From: Bacteroides sp.
GTDB taxonomy: Bacteria > Bacteroidota > Bacteroidia > Bacteroidales > Bacteroidaceae
Direction: 5' to 3'
Length of the DNA: 6,422 nucleotides
NCBI GenBank assembly: GCA_030151885.1
Contig: JASLCG010000143.1
Coordinates: forward strand, 1-6,422
The position numbers and the translations under genes are program-made. A model generated the notes under the pieces. It was not told the origin of the DNA. It did not search any database and saw only the letters and a list, made by a program, of their open reading frames with translations. Below are positions 1 through 5,323 of the stretch, in pieces. Each line of letters starts with the position of its first letter. Position 1 is the stretch's first letter.

Positions 1-19
1 TCATAAATTCGTCTTTCAT
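1..19 (-). CDS. Start of a truncated gene, probably citrate synthase
   Basis: On the minus strand an ATG at 17-19 opens a frame reading MKDEFM before the window ends. It starts 12 nt after the stop codon of isocitrate dehydrogenase, on the same strand, so it is very likely the third gene of the operon. In Bacteroides the genes for aconitase, isocitrate dehydrogenase and citrate synthase lie together in this order, so citrate synthase (gltA) is the best guess. That identity rests on gene order only, because six residues carry no usable homology. There is no Shine-Dalgarno sequence in the short gap, as is usual in this phylum. Confidence 0.45.
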
Positions 20-31
20 AGTTCAAGTTAA

Positions 32-1228
32 TTAGTTATTATTAATATTTTTCACAATCTCTAAACCAAAGTCAGAAGTAGAAAGTGGTGTTATTTCTGG
101 TCTAAATCGAACTAAGTCATACGTAGTTCTACCCTCTTTATAACATATTTCTAAAGCATTAACTATTAAGTTTGCAGCTTCATTCCACCCCATATACTCC
201 AGCATCATTACTGACGATAGAATAATTGAACTAGGATTAGATTTATCCTGACCAGCTATAGTTGGAGCAGTACCATGAGTGGCCTCAAAAATAGCTGTAC
301 CAGTATTATAGTTAATATTGGCTCCAGGAGCTATACCAATACCACCTACCATTGCAGCTAGTTGGTCAGAAATATAATCACCATTTAAGTTTAGAGTTGC
401 TATAACACTATAGTTTTGAGGTTTTAATAATGTATTCTGTAAAAATGCATCAGCTATATTATCATCTATAGTTAACTTACCTGACTTAATAGCATCTCCA
501 AACTCTTTTTCTGCTAACTCATACCCCCATTTTCTAAACCCACCTTCAGTGAATTTCATTATATTACCTTTATGCACTAAAGTTACTTTAGGTAGATTAT
601 GATCTAATGCGTATTGACATGCCGACCTAACTAAACGCTCTGTACCCTCTTTCGAAACAGGTTTTACACCAAAAGACGAAGTTTCTGGAAATCTAACTTT
701 ACTTACTCCAAGCTCTTTATGAATAAACTCATAAAACTTCTTTGCCTCTGGTGTTCCGGCTTCCCACTCTATTCCTGCATAAATATCTTCAGTATTTTCT
801 CTAAAAATATGCATGTTTACAAGATCTGGTCTCTTTACAGGTGTTTCAATACCTTCAAACCAACGCACAGGTCTATAACAAACATAGAGATCTAAAGTCT
901 GACGCAATGCCACATTTAATGACCTTATTCCACCACCAATAGGGGTTGTCAGTGGCCCTTTTATACCCACTAAATACTCTTTAAAAGCATTTAAAGTTTC
1001 ATCTGGTAACCAAGTTCCTAGTTTTTCATTCGACTTTTCACCTGCTAATACTTCTTTCCACTGAATTTGCTTAGAATCACCATAAGCTTTTTTCACAGCT
1101 GCATCAACAACTTTTATCATCACTGCCGAAATCTCTTTACCAACACCATCTCCCTCAATAAAAGGAATTATTGGCTTATTAGGTACTACTAGTTTACCCT
1201 CTTTGTTTTTAACTATTTTGTTTTCCAT
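32..1228 (-). CDS. icd: Isocitrate dehydrogenase, NADP-type (EC 1.1.1.42)
   Basis: Oxidatively decarboxylates isocitrate to 2-oxoglutarate in the cytoplasm, reducing NAD(P). The 398-residue protein matches the E. coli-type homodimeric enzyme along its whole length. Visible landmarks are IEGDGVG (24-30), the substrate loop GPLTTPIGGGIRSLNVALRQ (91-110) with S103 at the place of E. coli Ser113, IFRENTEDIYAG (141-152), the catalytic lysine region VHKGNIMKFTEGG (218-230), the metal-binding aspartate region NLNGDYISDQLA (280-291) and EATHGTAP (315-322). It is shorter than the E. coli enzyme (416) mainly because a loop near 245-256 is reduced. The coenzyme site is mixed: Y370 and R374 match E. coli Tyr391 and Arg395, which bind the NADP 2'-phosphate, but Lys344-Tyr345 are replaced by T323-I324. 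NADP is the family default; true preference is uncertain. The ATG lies 2 nt after the aconitase stop codon, suggesting translational coupling. Confidence 0.95.
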   Translation of the reverse strand: MENKIVKNKEGKLVVPNKPIIPFIEGDGVGKEISAVMIKVVDAAVKKAYGDSKQIQWKEVLAGEKSNEKLGTWLPDETLNAFKEYLVGIKGPLTTPIGGGIRSLNVALRQTLDLYVCYRPVRWFEGIETPVKRPDLVNMHIFRENTEDIYAGIEWEAGTPEAKKFYEFIHKELGVSKVRFPETSSFGVKPVSKEGTERLVRSACQYALDHNLPKVTLVHKGNIMKFTEGGFRKWGYELAEKEFGDAIKSGKLTIDDNIADAFLQNTLLKPQNYSVIATLNLNGDYISDQLAAMVGGIGIAPGANINYNTGTAIFEATHGTAPTIAGQDKSNPSSIILSSVMMLEYMGWNEAANLIVNALEICYKEGRTTYDLVRFRPEITPLSTSDFGLEIVKNINNN

Positions 1229-1230
1229 TG

Positions 1231-3474
1231 CTATTTATTATTTAAGGCAGAACCAGCTTTAAACCAATCTATTTGTAGCTGATTATAAGTATGTTTAACT
1301 TCAAATTTCTCTTTTGTATGATCCGAGTGTGTTACTTCTACTAATAAATTCTTTCCTGGTTTAAAATCTTTTAAACCTATTACTGATAAAACATCCTTCT
1401 CTTGAATTTTGTCGTAATCTGCTGGGTTGATAAATGTTAGAGCCAACATGCCCTGCTTTTTCAAGTTTGTTTCATGGATTCTAGCAAAACTCTTGGCTAA
1501 AATAACTTTTACATTTAAGAAGCGTGGCTCCATAGCAGCATGCTCCCTACTAGACCCCTCTCCATAATTTTCTTCTGCCACAACAATAGATGATATTCCA
1601 TTTTTCTTATACTGTTTTGCCGTTGCAGATACTGCATCATAAGAGTTCGTTAGTCTGCTCCAAACCTTATTTGTCTCTTTATTGAAAGCATTTACAGCTC
1701 CCATTAATAAGTTGTCAGATATATTTTCAAGATGGCCTCTATACTTTAACCAAGGCCCAGCCATCGAGATGTGATCTGTTGTACACTTCCCTACTGCCTT
1801 TATCAACAGAGGCATATCAACATAATCTTTACCATCCCAAGCTTTAAAGGGCTCTAATAATTGCAACCTATTGGATTTAACATCTACTGTTATTTTATCT
1901 GATTTTAGTTTTGGCGCAATGTACCCCTCCTCATCCCTTACAAATCCATTTAAAGGCAATTCATATCCCTTAGGCTCTTGAAGTAAAACTTGGTTCCCGT
2001 TTCCATCTTTTAATGTATCTACTAAAGGATTAAAGCACAAATCTCCAGCAATTGTTAATGCAGTTACTAACTCTGGAGAAGCTACAAAGGCATATGTATT
2101 GGGATTACCGTCGGCTCTTTTTGCAAAGTTCCTATTAAAGGATGTTACAATAGAGTTCTTTCTTGTCGGATCATCGGTATGTCTTTTCCACTGTCCGATA
2201 CATGGGCCACAAGCATTTGCCATTACTACAGCACCTACTTTATCAAAAATACTTAACAATCCATCACGTTCAATTGTAGCACGAATTTGTTCTGAACCAG
2301 GATTGACTATGAATTCCGCAGCCACTTTCACCCCACTATCTACCGCCTGTTTTGCTACAGAAGCTGCTCTTGTTATATCTTCATAAGATGAATTTGTGCA
2401 AGATCCAATCAAACCTACTTCCATTTTCTTTGGGTATCCTTCTTTCTTTACTTTAATAGCAAATTCTGATATAGGAGTTGCAGCATCAGGAGTAAATGGG
2501 CCGTTTATATAAGGTTCAAGTGTTGACAGATTAATCTCAATAACTTGATCATAATACTTTTCAGGAGATTCTAAAACTTCAGAGTCTGCTTTCAAATCAG
2601 CAGATACTTTACTCAACATCGGAATTAAATCTACCCTATTAGTAGCCGATAGATAACGCCCCATAGCCTCATCATAAGGAAATATTGAAGTTGTAGCACC
2701 AACTTCTGCTCCCATATTACAAATTGTACCTTTACCTGTAGCAGAAAGAGACTCTGTACCATCTCCAAAATACTCTATAATAGCATTAGTTCCGCCTTTT
2801 ACGGTTAGTATACCAGCCAATTTTAGAATTACATCTTTAGGAGCTGCCCACCCACTTAATTTACCAGTCAACTTCACACCAATTAGTTTAGGCATTTTAA
2901 GCTCCCACTCCATGCCAGTCATAACATCAACAGCATCTGCACCACCCACACCAATAGCAATCATACCAAGACCTCCAGCATTAGGAGTGTGAGAGTCTGT
3001 TCCAACCATCATTCCACCAGGAAAAGCATAATTTTCTAATATAATTTGATGAATAATCCCAGCTCCAGGCTTCCAAAAGCCAATGCCATATTTCGAAGAT
3101 ACATCTTTTAAAAAGTCATAAACTTCTTTATTTGAATTTATAGCTGTTGATAAGTCTTCTTTAGCCCCTTGATGAGCCTGAATTAAGTGGTCACAATGCA
3201 CTGTAGATGGTACTGCAACCTTATCTTTCCCTGCATTCATAAATTGCAACAAAGCCATTTGAGCTGTAGCGTCTTGCATCGCTACTCTATCGGGTCTAAA
3301 GTTCACATAGTCTTCTCCTCTTTTGAAACTTTTTATCTCATTCATATTAAACAAATGAGTATATAATATTTTCTCAGTAAGTGTTAGTGGTCTTTTAAGT
3401 TCAGTTTTTACCTTTTCAATATTTTTTTGGTAGGTTTTATAAAACTTCTCTAGCATTTCAAAGTCATAGATCAT
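1231..3474 (-). CDS. acnA: Aconitate hydratase, mitochondrial type (EC 4.2.1.3)
   Basis: Interconverts citrate and isocitrate through cis-aconitate, using a [4Fe-4S] cluster, in the cytoplasm. The 747 residues cover the full mitochondrial aconitase fold without a transit peptide. Cluster ligands are C359 in GSCTNSSYED and C422 and C425 in NACGPCIGQW, with the same spacing (63 and 3) as in mitochondrial aconitase. Other active-site landmarks are VHCDH (92-96), GTDSHTPNAGG (158-168), TTDHIS (565-570), the arginine in LKYRGHLENIS (R579) and the swivelling C-terminal domain motif GEGSSREHAAMEPR (638-651), which carries the catalytic serine. This subtype is closer to the eukaryotic organelle enzyme than to E. 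coli AcnA or AcnB and is documented in Bacteroides fragilis. It is the first gene of the operon, followed 2 nt later by isocitrate dehydrogenase. The ATG chosen gives MIYDFEML; a second Met at residue 7 is a possible alternative. The gene symbol is the one commonly used, not proof of E. coli AcnA orthology. Confidence 0.96.
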   Translation of the reverse strand: MIYDFEMLEKFYKTYQKNIEKVKTELKRPLTLTEKILYTHLFNMNEIKSFKRGEDYVNFRPDRVAMQDATAQMALLQFMNAGKDKVAVPSTVHCDHLIQAHQGAKEDLSTAINSNKEVYDFLKDVSSKYGIGFWKPGAGIIHQIILENYAFPGGMMVGTDSHTPNAGGLGMIAIGVGGADAVDVMTGMEWELKMPKLIGVKLTGKLSGWAAPKDVILKLAGILTVKGGTNAIIEYFGDGTESLSATGKGTICNMGAEVGATTSIFPYDEAMGRYLSATNRVDLIPMLSKVSADLKADSEVLESPEKYYDQVIEINLSTLEPYINGPFTPDAATPISEFAIKVKKEGYPKKMEVGLIGSCTNSSYEDITRAASVAKQAVDSGVKVAAEFIVNPGSEQIRATIERDGLLSIFDKVGAVVMANACGPCIGQWKRHTDDPTRKNSIVTSFNRNFAKRADGNPNTYAFVASPELVTALTIAGDLCFNPLVDTLKDGNGNQVLLQEPKGYELPLNGFVRDEEGYIAPKLKSDKITVDVKSNRLQLLEPFKAWDGKDYVDMPLLIKAVGKCTTDHISMAGPWLKYRGHLENISDNLLMGAVNAFNKETNKVWSRLTNSYDAVSATAKQYKKNGISSIVVAEENYGEGSSREHAAMEPRFLNVKVILAKSFARIHETNLKKQGMLALTFINPADYDKIQEKDVLSVIGLKDFKPGKNLLVEVTHSDHTKEKFEVKHTYNQLQIDWFKAGSALNNK

Positions 3475-3534
3475 AATTATTAGATTTTAGTTCATTCATA
3501 CATATATCAACATATTATGGCATTTTATGTTCTC

Positions 3535-3566
3535 TTACAAAATAGGTTATAAAACACATTTTGTAA
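3535..3566. repeat. 9-bp perfect inverted repeat upstream of aconitase
   Basis: The arms TTACAAAAT (3535-3543) and ATTTTGTAA (3558-3566) are perfect complements separated by 14 bp, so their centres are 23 bp apart, about two helical turns. The element lies 61-92 bp upstream of the aconitase ATG and overlaps a candidate -7 element. It could be an operator for a dimeric regulator, or an A/U-rich hairpin if transcription starts further upstream. In DNA this A/T-rich, a chance match cannot be excluded. Confidence 0.5.
3537..3543 (-). promoter_or_regulatory. Candidate -7 element for the aconitase operon
   Basis: Read on the minus strand this is TATTTTG, one base shorter than the Bacteroidetes -7 consensus TAnnTTTG. 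A T-run (TTTT) lies about 20 bp upstream where TTTG would be expected at -33, so the match is only partial. Transcription from here would give a 5' leader of roughly 55 nt. The element is inside one arm of the inverted repeat, so a protein bound there could block it. Confidence 0.25.
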
Positions 3567-3578
3567 AACTTTTTGACA

Positions 3579-3612
3579 CAAAAATAGCGTAATAGATTAA
3601 TCCATTACGCTA
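3579..3612 (-). terminator. Rho-independent terminator of the thioesterase gene
   Basis: The arms TAGCGTAAT (3585-3593) and ATTACGCTA (3604-3612) form a perfect 9-bp stem with a 10-nt loop. On the minus strand the stem is followed at once by TTTTTG, the expected U-tract. The structure begins 28 nt after the stop codon of the acyl-ACP thioesterase and separates that transcript from the aconitase operon. The U-tract together with the end of the stem also reads TATTTTTG (3579-3586), a perfect -7 consensus match that may be coincidental. Confidence 0.8.
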
Positions 3613-3640
3613 ACATATTTTTTATATTTAGACTAAAATC

Positions 3641-4378
3641 TTAAAAGAACTTGACTTTGGACCTACATACTACTACCTCATTATTTCTTTTAACCTCGAT
3701 AGCATAGTCCTTATAACCTATCTCATCTACATAGAAGTATAATGTATCCCCATAATAACTCTCGGCTACATATGCTATTTCAAAACGCTGAATACCTTTT
3801 TCAAAGTAATCATAAGGGAATAAATCTAAAATATGTTCAATACTCTTTACACTATTAGTATGACCATTAATATCAATATCAGAATATTTTATATTGTATG
3901 TTGAACGAATCTCCTCGGATACCACTTTAATTCTTGAAGGCTTATCTATTGGGCAAGTTTCTTCCAAAGCATATTTAATTATCTCTCCTTCGTGTAAAGT
4001 CAGTAAATTAGCAGGTTTACGTGTCTGCAAACTTATCATAGCCCATACAGAAGAGGCATATCCTATCGGCTCACTATCTTTATTATAAATAACAAAATTA
4101 CGATCTGTAAAGAGACGATAAATATTTTCCATCCATGTCTCTACACTATACTCTTCGTATTGCTTAGGCATCTGTTTCATCTCAATTGCCAATCTAGAGA
4201 GCACCCAAGTATAATCTTCTTCATTAAGACTACCAATTCCAAAGCCTCGCTCTGTAGAATGAAACCCTGCACAATTTAATAATTGATTACCTAAGACTCC
4301 CCATGTTAACTTTCCTGTATAGTCTACATGAAAAGGCTCAACCACATAATTATATTTGCCTTTCTTATTCAATTCCAT
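3641..4378 (-). CDS. Acyl-ACP thioesterase, FatA/FatB-like
   Basis: Hydrolyses fatty acyl-acyl carrier protein to release free fatty acid in the cytoplasm. The 245-residue protein has the expected length for the bacterial double-hotdog family (Pfam Acyl-ACP_TE), without the plastid targeting segment of plant FatA/FatB. The first hotdog includes TGKLTWGVLGNQLLNCAG (21-38), the dip before the second runs through about 120-155, and the second hotdog carries DIDINGHTNSVKSIEHIL (167-184). D169, N171 and H173 match the plant catalytic Asp-Asn-His. In YVAESYYGD (203-211), E206 aligns with the plant catalytic Glu, and S207 occupies the position of the plant cysteine. The gene stands alone between its own terminator and a divergent promoter region. 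Chain-length preference cannot be read from the sequence. I recall a homologue near the TCA genes of Bacteroides thetaiotaomicron, which would make this synteny conserved; that should be confirmed. Confidence 0.9.
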   Translation of the reverse strand: MELNKKGKYNYVVEPFHVDYTGKLTWGVLGNQLLNCAGFHSTERGFGIGSLNEEDYTWVLSRLAIEMKQMPKQYEEYSVETWMENIYRLFTDRNFVIYNKDSEPIGYASSVWAMISLQTRKPANLLTLHEGEIIKYALEETCPIDKPSRIKVVSEEIRSTYNIKYSDIDINGHTNSVKSIEHILDLFPYDYFEKGIQRFEIAYVAESYYGDTLYFYVDEIGYKDYAIEVKRNNEVVVCRSKVKFF

Positions 4379-4408
4379 ATAAGTCTATTTTATTGGATTC
4401 TAAATCTT

Positions 4409-4436
4409 CGAAGGTACATAAAATCAACTTCCACAA
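4409..4436 (-). promoter_or_regulatory. Candidate promoter of the thioesterase gene
   Basis: On the minus strand a TTG (4434-4436) is followed after 17 bp by TACCTTCG (4409-4416), which differs by one base from the TAnnTTTG consensus. The spacing fits the TTG-N17-23-TAnnTTTG pattern described for Bacteroidetes. The leader would be about 25 nt. A perfect 10-bp palindrome, CAAAATTTTG, lies just upstream at 4450-4459. The match is short, so it is only a candidate. Confidence 0.35.
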
Positions 4437-4543
4437 GGATTTATTTTGCCAAAATTTTGTTTTAATTTACTTCTAAAGGCTAATACTAATATATACTACA
4501 TTCAAATTAAGAACTTAAAGCCTTAACCAAAACATTTTATTTA

Positions 4544-4551
4544 TATCTTTG
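4544..4551 (+). promoter_or_regulatory. Candidate -7 element for the FKBP gene
   Basis: TATCTTTG is an exact match to the Bacteroidetes TAnnTTTG -7 element, 49 bp before the ATG, implying a leader of about 40-45 nt. No convincing TTTG or TTG is present at the -33 position. The leader is A/T-rich and lacks a Shine-Dalgarno sequence. The remainder of the 222-bp divergent region 4379-4600 shows nothing else that I can support as a gene or RNA. Confidence 0.45.
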
Positions 4552-4600
4552 TTTAGATATAATTATTATATAAACATTTTAATCTCTAAATATTAGATAA

Positions 4601-5221
4601 ATGAGTATTGCTGATAACAAGTATATAAAAGTTGCATATACATTATATGCTATAGAAGATGGTAAGGAAGAACTTATCGAAGAAGCTACAATGGATCGTC
4701 CATTTCAATTTATTTCTGAAATGGGTACTACATTACCTGCTTTTGAAAACGCTGTTAAAGATCTTGCTCAAGGTGAGAAATTCAAAATCACTTTAACAAA
4801 AGACGAAGCTTATGGTGATTATGATGACGAACACGTTCTGGATTTACCAAAAGAAATTTTTGAAGTGAATGGACAATTCGATACTACACATATCTTCCCT
4901 GGAAACATTGTACCTTTAATGGATTCTGAAGGACATACACTTAATGGTGTAGTCGTAGAAGTTAAAGATAATGTTGTAGTTATGGATATGAATCATCCTC
5001 TTGCTGGAAATGATATTATATTTGATGGTATAGTACTTGAGAATAGAGTAGCTACCAACGAAGAAATTCAAGGCATGGTTAACATGATTACTGGAGAAGG
5101 TGGTGACGGTTGTGGCTGTGGAAGTGGTGGCTGTGGTTGTGGCTCTAACGATGAAGGTGGTTGTGGATGCGGATCAAATGACGGCGGCTGCGGAAGTGGT
5201 GGCTGTGGTTGTGGATGCTAA
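4601..5221 (+). CDS. slyD: SlyD-like FKBP peptidyl-prolyl isomerase with Gly/Cys tail
   Basis: A cytoplasmic folding helper expected to isomerise Xaa-Pro bonds and, through its tail, bind metal ions. The 206 residues begin with an FKBP half (about 5-75; IKVAYTLY at 9-16, DEAYGDYD at 68-75), continue through an insert-in-flap chaperone domain (about 77-130) and return to FKBP strands with MNHPLAGNDIIFDGIVLE (130-147), all as in E. coli SlyD. No signal peptide is present. The C-terminal tail (166-206) is almost wholly Gly, Cys, Ser, Asn and Asp, with ten cysteines at 171, 173, 178, 180, 188, 190, 197, 202, 204 and 206 and no histidine. E. coli SlyD instead has a His-rich tail with some Cys and binds nickel for hydrogenase maturation. 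A thiol-only tail may favour softer metals; that is inference. No hydrogenase or metal-transport gene is in the window. The symbol reflects architecture, not proven equivalence. Confidence 0.88.
   Translation: MSIADNKYIKVAYTLYAIEDGKEELIEEATMDRPFQFISEMGTTLPAFENAVKDLAQGEKFKITLTKDEAYGDYDDEHVLDLPKEIFEVNGQFDTTHIFPGNIVPLMDSEGHTLNGVVVEVKDNVVVMDMNHPLAGNDIIFDGIVLENRVATNEEIQGMVNMITGEGGDGCGCGSGGCGCGSNDEGGCGCGSNDGGCGSGGCGCGC
5120..5214 (+). repeat. 23-bp direct repeats in the FKBP Cys tail
   Basis: Two identical 23-bp segments lie at 5120-5142 and 5192-5214, 72 bp apart (exactly 24 codons), in the same reading frame. Both encode GSGGCGCG (residues 174-181 and 198-205). Between them CGCGSND occurs twice in the protein (178-184 and 188-194). 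The block is much more G-rich than its surroundings. Exact, in-frame repeats suggest the tail grew by duplication or slippage and could vary in length between strains. Confidence 0.85.
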
Positions 5222-5246
5222 ATTAACCTAATTTATAAAATAATAT

Positions 5247-5278
5247 AAAAGGGTGAATAGAATTCTATTCACCCTTTT
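5247..5278. terminator. Bidirectional terminator between convergent genes
   Basis: A perfect 32-bp palindrome forms a 14-bp stem, AAAAGGGTGAATAG (5247-5260) pairing with CTATTCACCCTTTT (5265-5278), around an AATT loop. Read on the plus strand it ends in a T-run after the FKBP stop codon (25 nt away). Read on the minus strand it also ends in TTTT followed by A/T-rich sequence after the cysteine desulfidase stop codon. It fits as a shared intrinsic terminator for both transcripts. Confidence 0.9.
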
Positions 5279-5323
5279 TATATTGTAATTAATAACTTGG
5301 CAAGTTATAAGTAGCTCTATTCA

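Noticed and set aside
2099..2386. Plus-strand open frame of 95 codons
   Set aside because: It is antisense to the cluster-binding region of aconitase, shows no recognisable domain, and has no promoter-like context.
3894..4088. Plus-strand open frame of 64 codons
   Set aside because: Lies wholly antisense to the acyl-ACP thioesterase; no family resemblance.
4450..4459. Palindrome CAAAATTTTG in the divergent intergenic region, thought of as an operator related to the aconitase repeat
   Set aside because: Only 10 bp of A/T-rich sequence, without the spaced arrangement seen at 3535-3566; expected by chance in such DNA.
4379..4600. Possible small RNA or riboswitch in the divergent region
   Set aside because: No stable hairpin or known riboswitch-like conserved core could be found by eye; A/T-rich promoter DNA explains it adequately.
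5096..5218. GC-rich, repetitive block considered as a mobile or transferred insert
   Set aside because: The composition is explained by Gly (GGN) and Cys (TGY) codons in a continuous frame that ends in a normal stop codon.
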